From NCBI RefSeq assembly GCF_000744815.1, contig NZ_JQMQ01000005.1, positions 5,723,801 through 5,787,800 of the forward strand: 64,000 nucleotides of DNA. Reading direction: 5' to 3'. The notes beneath the pieces are model-generated. The model worked only from the letters and a program-made list of their open reading frames with translations, was not told the DNA's origin and searched no databases. This document shows, piece by piece, positions 19,921-28,520 of this stretch (position 1 is its first letter; every line of letters begins with the position of its first letter). The DNA is from Phaeacidiphilus oryzae TH49 (lineage in GTDB: Bacteria; Actinomycetota; Actinomycetes; Streptomycetales; Streptomycetaceae). A program made the position numbers and the translations under genes.

Positions 19921-20184
19921 GATGGCGGACCTCGACTCGACAGGAGGAAGGAGCGGGGGAGGGGGCAGGCGCCGGGCGGACGGAATCCGCCCGGGCCGCC
20001 GGGCTGCTGCGCGCGGTCAGCGCGGACAGTCCCCGACCCCGCCCTGCCCGGCGCCGAGCGCGCCGCTCCCCACGCGGCCGCCCTCCTTCGCCATCAGCGA
20101 GAAGGCCTCACCGGTGGCGGTGCCGGCGGTGCCGGACCCGCGAACCGGAGAGGTCGCCTCAACCCCCGTGCCGTCGGCCATGGT
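19921..20184. other. 264-base gap between cysN and ssuA
   Basis: Minus-strand gap inside the sulfur block. It holds a 54-codon open frame (20017-20181) that begins four bases after the cysN stop and ends GDCPR. Its Gly/Ala-rich composition and lack of a recognisable family make it a weak gene candidate. A second promoter for the ssu genes could lie here, but I see no clear -10/-35 pair. Confidence 0.4.
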
Positions 20185-21495
20185 TCAGAACGCCTCTCCG
20201 GCCATGCCGGCGGTCAGCGTGGAGCCGTCCGCCTGGTCGACGAGGATGAAGGAGCCGGTGCGGCGGTTGACCGCGTAGGGGTCCAGGGCCAGCGGCTCGG
20301 CGGTGCGCAGCACCACGTGACCCAGGTCGTTGAGGCCCAACTCGTCCGGGCGCTCGGCCCGTTCCAGGGTCTCCACGTCCAGGCGGTAGGGGATGTCCTT
20401 GACGACGGCCCGCACGGTGCGGGTGGTGTGCCGCAACAGGACCTTGTCGCCGATGCGCAGCGGGCGCTCGTGGAGGTGGCAGACGGTGGCCTCGATGTCC
20501 TTGACCGGTTCGGGCGCGGGCGCCCCGGCGATCAGGTCGCCGCGGGAGACGTCCAGGTCGTCGGCCAGACGCACGGTCACCGACTGCGGGGCCCAGGCCA
20601 GTTCGGCCTCCCCGCCGTCCATGGTGTCGATCCCGGCGACGGTGCTGGTCTGCCCGGAGGGCAGCACGGTCACCTCGTCCCCGACCCGCAGCACCCCGGA
20701 GGCCAGCTGCCCGGCGTAGCCGCGGTAGTCGGCGTGCTCGGCGCTCTGCGGGCGGATGACGTACTGCACGGGGAAGCGCACCGGGTCGCCCGCCGGGTCG
20801 GCGGCGACCTGGACCGACTCCAGGTGCTCCAGCAGCGTCGGCCCGCCGTACCAGTCCATCTCGGCGCTGGGCTCGACCACGTTGTCCCCGGCCAGGGCCG
20901 AGATCGGGACCGCGGTCACCTCCGGCACGCCCAGCCGCCGCGCGGTGGCGGTGAACTCCTGCGCGATGGCGGCGAAGACCGGCTCGGCGTAGCCGGCCAG
21001 GTCCATCTTGTTGACGGCCAGCACCACGTGGGGGACCCGCAGCAGGGCGGCCACCGCCAGGTGCCGGCGGGTCTGCTCGACCACGCCGTTGCGGGCGTCC
21101 ACCAGCACCACGGCCAGCTCGGCCGTGGAGGCGCCGGTCACCATGTTCCGGGTGTACTGCACGTGCCCGGGGGTGTCGGCCAGGATGAACCGCCGCTTGG
21201 CGGTGGCGAAGTAGCGGTAGGCCACGTCGATGGTGATGCCCTGCTCGCGCTCGGCCCGCAGGCCGTCGGTGAGCAGCGCCAGGTCGGGGGCCTGCTGGCC
21301 GCGCCGGCGGGAGGCCGACTCGACCGCCTCCAACTGGTCGGCCAGCACCGACTTGGAGTCGTGGAGGAGCCTGCCGACCAGGGTGGACTTGCCGTCGTCC
21401 ACGGAGCCGGCGGTGGCGAAGCGCAGCAGCGAGGTCTCCTCGGCGACCAGCCGGGCGGCCGCCGACTGCACTGCGGTGTCGGTGAGTTCGGACAT
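20185..21495 (-). CDS. cysN: Sulfate adenylyltransferase subunit 1 (GTPase)
   Basis: 436 residues, the stand-alone CysN length (no fused APS kinase, which is encoded separately by cysC). The G domain has GSVDDGKST (G1), GITIDVAYRYF (G2), ADTPGHVQYTRNM (G3) and NKMDL (G4), followed by EF-Tu-like beta-barrel domains. It couples GTP hydrolysis to APS formation by CysD. ATG 21495 starts two bases after the cysD stop codon, indicating translational coupling. Confidence 0.95.
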   Translation of the reverse strand: MSELTDTAVQSAAARLVAEETSLLRFATAGSVDDGKSTLVGRLLHDSKSVLADQLEAVESASRRRGQQAPDLALLTDGLRAEREQGITIDVAYRYFATAKRRFILADTPGHVQYTRNMVTGASTAELAVVLVDARNGVVEQTRRHLAVAALLRVPHVVLAVNKMDLAGYAEPVFAAIAQEFTATARRLGVPEVTAVPISALAGDNVVEPSAEMDWYGGPTLLEHLESVQVAADPAGDPVRFPVQYVIRPQSAEHADYRGYAGQLASGVLRVGDEVTVLPSGQTSTVAGIDTMDGGEAELAWAPQSVTVRLADDLDVSRGDLIAGAPAPEPVKDIEATVCHLHERPLRIGDKVLLRHTTRTVRAVVKDIPYRLDVETLERAERPDELGLNDLGHVVLRTAEPLALDPYAVNRRTGSFILVDQADGSTLTAGMAGEAF

Positions 21496-21497
21496 CT

Positions 21498-22463
21498 TTA
21501 GAAGTACCCCTCGCGCTTGCGGTCTTCCATGGCGGCCTCGGACAGCTTGTCGTCGGCGCGGGTGGCCCCGCGCTCGGTCAGCCGGGAGGCCGCCACCTCG
21601 GCGATCACGGCCTGGACGTCGGCGGCCTCGGAGTCGACGGCCCCGGTGCAGGACATGTCGCCCACCGTGCGGTAGCGCACCCGCCGCTTCTCCACGGTCT
21701 CGCCGTCCTTCGGGCCGCCCCACTCGCCCGCGGTCAGCCACATCCCGTTGCGCGCGAACACCTCGCGCTCATGGGCGTAGTAGATCTGCGGCAGCTCGAT
21801 CCCCTCCCGGGCGATGTACTGCCACACGTCCAGCTCGGTCCAGTTGGAGATCGGGAAGACCCGCACATGCTCGCCCGGCAGGTGCCGGCCGTTGTACAGC
21901 TGCCACAGCTCCGGGCGCTGCCGGCGCGGGTCCCAGGCGCCGAACTCGTCGCGGAGGCTGAAGACCCGCTCCTTGGCCCGGGCCTTCTCCTCATCCCGTC
22001 GGCCGCCGCCGAAGACCGCGTCGAACCGGCCCCGCTCGATGGCCTCCAGCAGCGGCACGGTCTGCAGCGGGTTGCGGGTGCCGTCCGGCCGCTCCCGCAG
22101 CCGCCCGTTGTCGATGAACTCCTGGACGGAGGCCACGTGGAGGCGCAGCCCGTGCTTCTCGACGGTGCGGTCCCGGAACTCGATGACCTCCGGGAAGTTG
22201 TGCCCGGTGTCCACATGCAGCAGCCCGAAGGGCACCGGCGCCGGCCGGAACGCCTTCAGTGCCAGATGCAGCATGACGATCGAGTCCTTGCCGCCGGAGA
22301 AGAGGATCACCGGACGCTCGAACTCCCCCGCCACCTCGCGGAAGATGTGCACCGCCTCCGCCTCCAACGCGTCCAGATGGGAGAGCGCGTACGGGCGGTT
22401 CCCAGCGGTGGTGGCGGCGCTGGAGCCGGGCTTGGTTGCGTCGGTCTCGGTGGCGACGGTCAC
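21498..22463 (-). CDS. cysD: Sulfate adenylyltransferase subunit 2
   Basis: 321 residues. The PP-loop motif is ILFSGGKDSIVMLHLALKAF, and the family segment FGGGRRDEEKARAKER is intact. It condenses sulfate and ATP to adenosine 5'-phosphosulfate with CysN. The start is GTG 22463, overlapping the cysC stop by four bases (GTGA). It ends with the usual EDRKREGYF. Confidence 0.95.
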   Translation of the reverse strand: MTVATETDATKPGSSAATTAGNRPYALSHLDALEAEAVHIFREVAGEFERPVILFSGGKDSIVMLHLALKAFRPAPVPFGLLHVDTGHNFPEVIEFRDRTVEKHGLRLHVASVQEFIDNGRLRERPDGTRNPLQTVPLLEAIERGRFDAVFGGGRRDEEKARAKERVFSLRDEFGAWDPRRQRPELWQLYNGRHLPGEHVRVFPISNWTELDVWQYIAREGIELPQIYYAHEREVFARNGMWLTAGEWGGPKDGETVEKRRVRYRTVGDMSCTGAVDSEAADVQAVIAEVAASRLTERGATRADDKLSEAAMEDRKREGYF

Positions 22464-23038
22464 GCCAGTCCCCTCTCGTTGAGCAGTGCCTCAAGCGCGG
22501 CGGCCGACTCCTCGACCGTCTGGTCCTGGGTCTCGATGCGCAGATCCGGCGAGGCCGGCGGCTCGTACGGGTCGTCCACCCCGGTCAGCCCGCTCAGCTC
22601 ACCCGCCGCCTGCTTGGCGTACAGCCCCTTGACGTCCCGGTCGGAGCAGACCTCCACCGGCGTGGCCACATGCACCTCCAGGTACGCGGTGCCCCGGTCG
22701 GCGTGCCGCTTGGCGACGGCCTCCCGGGACTCGGCATAGGGGGCGATCACCGGTGCGAGGACCACCACCCCGTGCGAGGCGAGGAGTTCGGCGACGAAGC
22801 CGATCCGGGTGACGTTGGTGTGCCGGTCCTCGCGGGTGAAGCCGAGCCCGCGGGACAGGTACTCGCGGATCTCGTCGCCGTCCAGCACCTCGACCCGCCG
22901 TCCACCGGCACGCAGGCGGTCGGCGAGGGCGCGGGCGATCGTCGTCTTGCCGGCGCTGGGCAGGCCGGTCAGCCATACGGTCGCGCCGCTTGCGGTGCCT
23001 CCCGCTGAGGCGGGGGCGTCGGGCGGGGCGGTGCTCAT
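22460..23038 (-). CDS. cysC: Adenylylsulfate (APS) kinase
   Basis: 192 residues. P-loop GLPSAGKTT, then LDGDEIREYLSRGLGFTRED and RRIGF-like NVTRIGFVAELLASHG, all typical of APS kinase. It phosphorylates APS to PAPS. Because the neighbouring CysH looks like an APS reductase, PAPS may serve mainly for sulfotransfer. I chose ATG 23038, with GGAG nine bases upstream, over a TTG at 23053. It overlaps cysD by four bases. Confidence 0.93.
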   Translation of the reverse strand: MSTAPPDAPASAGGTASGATVWLTGLPSAGKTTIARALADRLRAGGRRVEVLDGDEIREYLSRGLGFTREDRHTNVTRIGFVAELLASHGVVVLAPVIAPYAESREAVAKRHADRGTAYLEVHVATPVEVCSDRDVKGLYAKQAAGELSGLTGVDDPYEPPASPDLRIETQDQTVEESAAALEALLNERGLA

Positions 23039-23116
23039 CGGACGGGGCTCCAAGGTCTCGACGGTAAGAAACAGGCGTGGACGGAAGGGAACGGTAAGAG
23101 GGCCGGGGGTACTCTC

Positions 23117-23836
23117 TCAGGCCTTGCTGAGAGGTTCATGAAGGCCGCACTCGGTCTTGGAGAGCCCAGCCCAGCGCCCGTCCCGGGCGCTCTCGCCGGG
23201 CAGCAGCCGCCGCGTGCAGGGCGCGCAGCCGATGGACCCGTAGCCGTCCATCAGCAGCGGGTTGGTAAGAACGCCGTGAGAGGCAACGTAGGCGTCCACG
23301 TCCTCCTGGGTCCAGCGGGCGATGGGGGAGACCTTGACCCGGCCGTTCTTCTCGTCCCAGCCCACGACGGGCGTGTCGGCCCGGGACGGGGACTCGTCCC
23401 GGCGCAGGCCGGTGGCCCAGGCCTGATAGCCCGCCAGACCGCGACGGAGCGGCTCCACCTTCCGCAGGGCGCAGCACAGGTCGGGATCCCGGTCGTGCAG
23501 CCGCGGTCCGTACTCGGCGTCCTGCTCGGCCACGCTCTGACGGGGGGTCAGTGTGATCAGGTTCACGTCGTAGACGGCCTCGACGGCGTCTCTGGTGCCG
23601 ATGGTCTCGGCGAAGTGGTAACCGGTGTCGAGGAACACCACGTCGACGCCGGGCTTCACAGTGGAGGCCAGATGGGCCACCACCGCGTCCTCCATCGAGG
23701 AGGTCACGCAGAAGCGGTCGCCGAAGGTCTCCACCGCCCAGCGCAGGATGTCCTGCGCGGACGCGTTCTCCAGCTCGTGGCCGGCCGTGGTCGCCAGTGC
23801 CCTGAGCTCGTCCGCCGAGCGGTCGGCTGCGGTCAT
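23117..23836 (-). CDS. cysH: Assimilatory APS reductase (CysH family, iron-sulfur type)
   Basis: 239 residues. The PP-loop variant is RFCVTSSMEDAVVAHLAS. Four cysteines in the pattern LCC (residues 120-121 region) and CAPC (in GYGSIGCAPCTRR) would bind a [4Fe-4S] cluster. This marks adenylylsulfate rather than PAPS reductases. The catalytic Cys is in the C-terminal KTECGLHEP. It reduces APS to sulfite with thioredoxin. ATG 23836 overlaps the preceding small gene by four bases (ATGA). Confidence 0.92.
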   Translation of the reverse strand: MTAADRSADELRALATTAGHELENASAQDILRWAVETFGDRFCVTSSMEDAVVAHLASTVKPGVDVVFLDTGYHFAETIGTRDAVEAVYDVNLITLTPRQSVAEQDAEYGPRLHDRDPDLCCALRKVEPLRRGLAGYQAWATGLRRDESPSRADTPVVGWDEKNGRVKVSPIARWTQEDVDAYVASHGVLTNPLLMDGYGSIGCAPCTRRLLPGESARDGRWAGLSKTECGLHEPLSKA

Positions 23837-24060
23837 CGGTCCATTCCCTCTGCTGGGTACGGGGAGTCGTGGGGGTCGTCAGTGTGGGCGTGGGCGTGGG
23901 CGTGGGTGTCGGCGGATCGCGGGGCGAGGAGGCCGAGGAAGCCCAGCCGGAACGCGCGCCGGCAGGACACGCAGTCCCAGGCGCCGTGTCCGGCCTCGCT
24001 CGGCCGGAGGTCCTCGTCCCCGCAGTAGGGGCAGTAGAAGGGGGCGGCCCGCTCGCTCAC
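23833..24060 (-). CDS. Small CxxC-CxxC protein between cysI and cysH
   Basis: 75 residues from GTG 24060 (AGGAGG five bases upstream). Two CxxC pairs (YCPYCGDED at residues 10-13 and WDCVSCRRAF at 30-33) form a zinc-ribbon or iron-sulfur site. A His-rich tail follows (HAHAHAHTDD). The gene is nine bases downstream of cysI and overlaps cysH by four, so it is part of the sulfate-reduction operon. Small proteins at this position occur in other streptomycetes, possibly as a metal or electron-transfer partner of CysI or CysH (inference). Confidence 0.8.
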   Translation of the reverse strand: MSERAAPFYCPYCGDEDLRPSEAGHGAWDCVSCRRAFRLGFLGLLAPRSADTHAHAHAHTDDPHDSPYPAEGMDR

Positions 24061-24069
24061 GGCGTCCTC

Positions 24070-25770
24070 CTACTTCAGGTCCGACTCGGGGGCGCGGGCC
24101 GCCCACTGGGCGAACCGCTCGCCGTCCTGACGGTCCGCCAGGTACCGCCGGAGCACCCGCTCGATGTAGTCCGGCAGCCCGGCCGAGGTCACCTTCAGGC
24201 CGCGGACCTTGCGGCCGAAGCCGGGGTCCAGGCCGAGCCCGCCGCCCAGGTGCACCTGGTAGCCCTCGACCTGCTCGCCGTTCTCGTCCAGGATCAGCTG
24301 CCCCTTGAGACCGATGTCCGCGGTCTGGATCCGGGCGCAGGCGTTCGGGCAGCCGTTCAGGTTGATGGAGATCGGCTCGTCGAACTCCGGGAGCCGGCGC
24401 TCGAGTTCGGCGATCAGGTCGGCCCCGCGGCTCTTGGTCTCGACGATGGCCAGCTTGCAGAACTCGATGCCGGTGCAGGCCATCGTGCCGCGGCGGAAGG
24501 CGGACGGCTCGACCTGGAGGTCCAGCGCGGCCAGCCCGGCCTTCAGCGACTCGACCCGGTCCTCGGGCACGTCCAGCACCACCATCTTCTGGTGGGCGGT
24601 GGTGCTGAGGCGGCCGGAGCCGTGCTCCTCGGCCAGGTCGGCGACCTTGGCCAGCAGCCCGCCGTCCACCCGGCCGACCCGCGGCGCGAAGCCGATGAAG
24701 TAGCGGCCGTCCTTCTGCCGGTGGACGCCGATGTGGTCGCGCCAGCGGTCCACCGGCTCGGCCGGGGCGGGCCCGTCGACCAGCTTGCGGTGGAGGTACT
24801 CGTCCTCCAGCACCTGCCGGAACCTCTCCACCCCCCAGTCCGCCAGCAGGTACTTGAGCCGGGCGCGGTTGCGCAGCCGGCGGTAGCCGTAGTCGCGGAA
24901 GATGCCGGTGACCCCCGCCCAGACCTCGGGGACCTCGTCCAGCGGCACCCAGGCGCCGAGCCGCTCGGCGAGCCGCGGGTTGGTGGAGAGGCCGCCGCCG
25001 ACCCAGAGGTCGAAGCCGGGGCCGTGCTCGGGGTGCTCGACGCCGACGAAGGAGATGTCGTTGATCTCGTGCACCACGTCCAGGGTCGGCGAGCCGGAGA
25101 TCGCCGTCTTGAACTTCCGCGGCAGGTTGGAGAACTCGGGGCTGCCGATGTACTTCTCGCTGATCTCCTCGATGGCCCGGGTGCCGTCCAGGATCTCGTC
25201 GGCGGCGATCCCGGCGACCGGCGAGCCGAGGATGACGCGGGGGACGTCGCCGCAGGCCTCGGTGGTGGAGAGGCCGACGGCCTCCAGCCGCTGCCAGATG
25301 TCCGGCACGTCCTCGATCCGGACCCAGTGCAGCTGGATGTTCTGGCGGTCCGTCAGGTCGGCGGTGCCGCGGGCGTACGCCTGGGAGACCTCGGCGATGG
25401 TGCGCAGCTGCTCGGTGGTGAGCCGGCCGCCGTCGATCCGGACCCGCAGCATGAAGTAGCGGTCGTCCAGCTCCTCCGGCTCCAGGATCGCCGTCTTGCC
25501 GCCGTCGATCCCGGGCGCCCGCTGGGTGTACAGCCCCCACCAGCGGAAGCGGCCGCGGAGGTCGCTGGGATCGATGGAGTCGAAGCCGGCCTTGGCGTAG
25601 ATCGTCTCAATGCGTGTCCGCACATTGAGACCGTCGTCGTCCTTCTTCGTCTGCTCGTTGCCGTTGAGCGGGGTGAAGTGTCCGGCCGCCCACTGGCCCT
25701 CGCCGCGGTGGCGGCCCGCCTTGCGCGCGGCGGGGCGCGGGGCCCGGTCGGTGGAAGGGGAGGAAGCCAT
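24070..25770 (-). CDS. cysI: Ferredoxin-dependent sulfite reductase
   Basis: 566 residues, a monomeric siroheme/[4Fe-4S] reductase of the nitrite/sulfite reductase family. The cluster and siroheme ligands are in ACTGIEFCKLA and NLNGCPNACARIQ. The duplicated ferredoxin-like half domains begin with RVRIDGGRLTTEQL and VPEDRVESL. It reduces sulfite to sulfide with six electrons. The alternative, nitrite reductase, is less likely given the cys neighbours. ATG 25770 follows AAGGA by seven bases. It is the first large gene of the operon, preceded by a leader peptide. Confidence 0.92.
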   Translation of the reverse strand: MASSPSTDRAPRPAARKAGRHRGEGQWAAGHFTPLNGNEQTKKDDDGLNVRTRIETIYAKAGFDSIDPSDLRGRFRWWGLYTQRAPGIDGGKTAILEPEELDDRYFMLRVRIDGGRLTTEQLRTIAEVSQAYARGTADLTDRQNIQLHWVRIEDVPDIWQRLEAVGLSTTEACGDVPRVILGSPVAGIAADEILDGTRAIEEISEKYIGSPEFSNLPRKFKTAISGSPTLDVVHEINDISFVGVEHPEHGPGFDLWVGGGLSTNPRLAERLGAWVPLDEVPEVWAGVTGIFRDYGYRRLRNRARLKYLLADWGVERFRQVLEDEYLHRKLVDGPAPAEPVDRWRDHIGVHRQKDGRYFIGFAPRVGRVDGGLLAKVADLAEEHGSGRLSTTAHQKMVVLDVPEDRVESLKAGLAALDLQVEPSAFRRGTMACTGIEFCKLAIVETKSRGADLIAELERRLPEFDEPISINLNGCPNACARIQTADIGLKGQLILDENGEQVEGYQVHLGGGLGLDPGFGRKVRGLKVTSAGLPDYIERVLRRYLADRQDGERFAQWAARAPESDLK

Positions 25771-25824
25771 GTGGTGGGTCCTTCGGCAGGTTCGGCCTCG
25801 CGGGGGCCTTCGGCTTCCGGGACG

Positions 25825-25845
25825 CACCGGCTTTCCCGGCCGGTG
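25825..25845. promoter_or_regulatory. Hairpin between leader peptide and cysI
   Basis: CACCGGC-N7-GCCGGTG, a perfect 7-base stem about 55 bases upstream of cysI, inside the leader transcript. It may be part of an attenuation or translation-coupling structure. No T-run follows, so Rho-dependent or translational control is more likely than a simple terminator. Confidence 0.4.
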
Positions 25846-25967
25846 GACCGGGGTGTTCCGTGTGCTGGCTGGTCGTGGGGGTCCCGACCTGTCCCGGGGC
25901 CGCCGGCTCCGCTACGGCAGGGGCAGCAGAGTTGGTGTGGCGGTTTCAGCGGGGTGGTGACGAACCG

Positions 25968-26060
25968 TCACCGGGCACAGGTCGCCGGACAGATGGCGCT
26001 GGACATGCGGCCGAGGTCGACGTGCAGTCGACCTACCAGATCCGTACCAGCGTGAGACAT
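25968..26060 (-). CDS. Cysteine-responsive leader peptide of the cys operon
   Basis: 30 residues: MSHAGTDLVGRLHVDL (first 16), then GRMSSAICPATCAR. The core L-x-R-x-HVDL-x-R-x-SSAIC matches the putative leader peptides found upstream of sulfur-assimilation operons in actinomycetes, which end in conserved Cys codons. It lies 197 bases upstream of cysI on the same strand. Scarce charged Cys-tRNA would stall ribosomes at the TGT codons near the end and change the fold or Rho access of the downstream RNA, raising cys expression (mechanism inferred from other amino-acid leaders). Confidence 0.8.
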   Translation of the reverse strand: MSHAGTDLVGRLHVDLGRMSSAICPATCAR

Positions 26061-26247
26061 GGCTAGAGAGTCGCACGCAGATCTTCCGGACGTCCACTGC
26101 TGTCCGCACTGTGAACAAATGACTCTCGAATAATGAGATGAAATATCGGAGCGCCTTCTTGCCGCGCCGGAGCCCGATCCTCCGCTGACAGCCGGGGCCC
26201 ATGTGCCACTCATGCTTCACTCATATACGGCCCTTACCTTGAGGGCC

Positions 26248-27075
26248 ATGACTCTTATCGACCCCGCCCGCCTGGCCAAGTCGATCCCGCAGGTTCGGCG
26301 CTTGATCGACCAGCGGGACCGGCTCCTCCGGCAGCGCGACGACCTGCGGGAACAGGTGGAGGCCATCCGCCTTGAGCGCGACTACCTGCAGCAGCTCGGC
26401 GGGGCCGGGCCGTCCGACGGCGAAGCCGAGGCCTCTTACACATACGCCTTCATCCTCACCTACGGCCGGTCCGGGTCGACCCTGCTGCAGAACCTGTTGA
26501 CCTCCGCGCCCGGGGTGCTGATCCGCGGCGAGAACCAGGGCGTGCCGTACCAGCTGTACCGCTACCACTCGCAGGTGCTCCACCACCGGGACCGGCTGGC
26601 CCGGCCCGAGCCGCTGCCGCCCACCCACCCCTGGTTCGGCATCGACGGCTACCCCGAGGCGCACGCGCTGCGCAGCATGCGGCGCCTGATCACGGAGACC
26701 CTGCTGCGTCCGCATCCGGACACCAGGGTGGTCGGCTTCAAGGAGATCAACTGGCCCTTCGGCGAGCTGGTCGCCTACGTGGACTTCCTGAGCGGGATCT
26801 TCCCCGGGGCCCGCTTCATCGTGAACACCCGGAACCTGGACGACGTGGCCAAGAGCAAGTGGTGGGGGCGCCGGGAGGACGCTCTGGACCACCTCGGCGA
26901 GCTGGAGGAGCGGATGCTGGCCGCCGCGGGCCATCTGGGCGACCGCGCCTTCCGCATCCACTACGACGACTACCTGGCCGACCCCGGCCGGCTGGAGCCG
27001 CTCTTCGAGTGGCTGGGCGCCGAGTACGACCGTGAGCGGATCGAGAAGGTGATGGGGATCCGCGCGTCGTACTGA
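26248..27075 (+). CDS. PAPS-dependent sulfotransferase family protein
   Basis: 275 residues. Residues 12-50 form a charged coiled coil (RRLIDQRDRLLRQRDDLRE). The sulfotransferase core begins with the 5'-phosphosulfate loop TYGRSGSTLLQNLL, followed by GFKEINWP and the 3'-phosphate segment FPGARFIVNTRNLDDVAKS. It transfers sulfate from PAPS to an unknown acceptor. ATG 26248 is the start nearest the family's beginning; an upstream in-frame start at 26203 would cross the divergent cys promoter region. It is divergent from the operon that makes PAPS. Confidence 0.82.
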   Translation: MTLIDPARLAKSIPQVRRLIDQRDRLLRQRDDLREQVEAIRLERDYLQQLGGAGPSDGEAEASYTYAFILTYGRSGSTLLQNLLTSAPGVLIRGENQGVPYQLYRYHSQVLHHRDRLARPEPLPPTHPWFGIDGYPEAHALRSMRRLITETLLRPHPDTRVVGFKEINWPFGELVAYVDFLSGIFPGARFIVNTRNLDDVAKSKWWGRREDALDHLGELEERMLAAAGHLGDRAFRIHYDDYLADPGRLEPLFEWLGAEYDRERIEKVMGIRASY

Positions 27076-27191
27076 GGGGGCCGCGTGGACTGAGGGGCCG
27101 TCAGGTCGACGGAGTGTCACGGGTGCTGACGCTCCGAGAAGGCCGCCGGTCCGCGCGCGGAACCGGGCTGACCGGCGGCTACCTTAGAAGC

Positions 27192-28520
27192 GTGCAGCAT
27201 GCAGGCGGCGACCCCGGGAGGCAGGACCCGCGGGCGGAACACGGCGAACCCGGGGACACCGGCGGACGACCCGACCCTGCCGGGCCATCCGGGGTGCCCG
27301 GAGCGCCCGGAGTGCCCGGGGTGCCCGGGTATCGCGCCCCCTTCCCGGGGAGCACCGCCGCCCCGGCCTCCGTGAACCGGGAACGCGACCGGGAACGCGA
27401 CCGCGCCCGGGCCCGTGCCCGGCACCGCGGGCGGGCCGGCCGGCGGCGGGCGATCCGCCGCTTCGGCGGCACGCCGTTCTGGTCGGTGCTGTGGGACCTG
27501 ATCAAGGAGACCACCAACACCTGCATGGAGTACCGGGTCACCGGCCTCGCCGCCGAGGTGGCCTTCTTCACCCTGATGTCGGTGCCGCCGCTGCTGCTCT
27601 GCGTCGCCGGCACCCTGGGGTACCTGGACGACCTGCTGGGCGCCGGCACCATCGCCGACCTCCAGCGGGACATCCTCAACGCCTCCGGGACCGTCCTCTC
27701 CCAGTCCTCCATCGACCAGATCGTGAAGCCGCTGCTGCGGAGCGTCTTCGACGGCGGCCAGCCGGGGCTGATCTCGATCGGCTTCGCCTTCGCCCTGTGG
27801 TCGGGATCGCGGGCGCTCTACGTCTTCGTGGACACCGTGACGATCATGTACGGGCTGGACGGCAAGCGCGGGATCGTCCACACCCGGGTGCTCTCGCTGG
27901 GCCTCTATATAGCGGCGCTCATCGTGGGGTCCGTGGTGCTGCCGCTGATCGTCGCCGGACCGGGGATGGTGGTGGCGGTCTTCCCGGCCACCGCCGGGCT
28001 GGTCCACGCGCTGTACTGGCCGGCGGCGCTGCTGCTCTCGGTGGTCTTCCTGACCACCCTCTACCACGTGGCCGTCCCGGTGCGGACGCCGTGGCGGGAG
28101 GACATCCCCGGGGCGCTGGTCGCGCTGCTGGTGCTGGTGGTCGGCAGCATCATCCTGCGGGTCTACCTGGTCCACTCGGTCGAGGGGCCGACCGTCTACG
28201 GCTCGCTGGCCGCGCCGGTCGCGGTGCTGCTGTGGATCGGCGTGACGGCGATGTCCGTGCTGGTGGGTGCAGCGATGAACGCGGCCGTGGACCGCAAGTG
28301 GCCGAGCGCGCAGACGCTCAAGGCGCGGGCCGAGATCGCGCGGGCGCGGCGGCGCGCGGACGCGCCGGTCGACCCGGAGGGCAACGCGCCTGCGGAGTTC
28401 CCCGAGCGCTGGGCGAACTTCCTCCCCCCGACGGAGCTACGCGCCCGCCTACGCGCGAAGCCGACCCTCCCCGAGGACGAGGAACAGCCCCAGCAGCCCC
28501 CGGGCGACACCCCGCAATGA
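27192..28520 (+). CDS. YihY/BrkB family inner membrane protein
   Basis: 442 residues. A long disordered Pro/Gly/Arg-rich N terminus (about 100 residues) precedes the BrkB core with six to eight membrane segments: GLAAEVAFFTLMSVPPLLLC, ISIGFAFALWSGSRALYVF, LGLYIAALIVGSVVLPLIV and VAVLLWIGVTAMSVLVGAA. A basic then acidic C-terminal tail follows. The function of the family is uncertain (formerly called ribonuclease BN by mistake; transport is proposed). The start is uncertain: I prefer GTG 27192 (QHAGGDPGR), since TACCTT seven bases before it could be a leaderless promoter; an upstream start at 27114 is also open. Confidence 0.8.
   Translation: MQHAGGDPGRQDPRAEHGEPGDTGGRPDPAGPSGVPGAPGVPGVPGYRAPFPGSTAAPASVNRERDRERDRARARARHRGRAGRRRAIRRFGGTPFWSVLWDLIKETTNTCMEYRVTGLAAEVAFFTLMSVPPLLLCVAGTLGYLDDLLGAGTIADLQRDILNASGTVLSQSSIDQIVKPLLRSVFDGGQPGLISIGFAFALWSGSRALYVFVDTVTIMYGLDGKRGIVHTRVLSLGLYIAALIVGSVVLPLIVAGPGMVVAVFPATAGLVHALYWPAALLLSVVFLTTLYHVAVPVRTPWREDIPGALVALLVLVVGSIILRVYLVHSVEGPTVYGSLAAPVAVLLWIGVTAMSVLVGAAMNAAVDRKWPSAQTLKARAEIARARRRADAPVDPEGNAPAEFPERWANFLPPTELRARLRAKPTLPEDEEQPQQPPGDTPQ

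Noticed and set aside
20017-20181. A 54-codon ORF between cysN and ssuA
   Set aside because: No family resemblance, low-complexity Gly/Ala composition, and only a weak ribosome site. Noted in the gap description only.
17647-21501. A 1284-residue open frame on the plus strand opposite the cys/ssu genes
   Set aside because: It lies antisense to well-recognised genes, has a Gly/Val/Arg-rich composition and no family motif. Long antisense frames are a side effect of extreme GC content.
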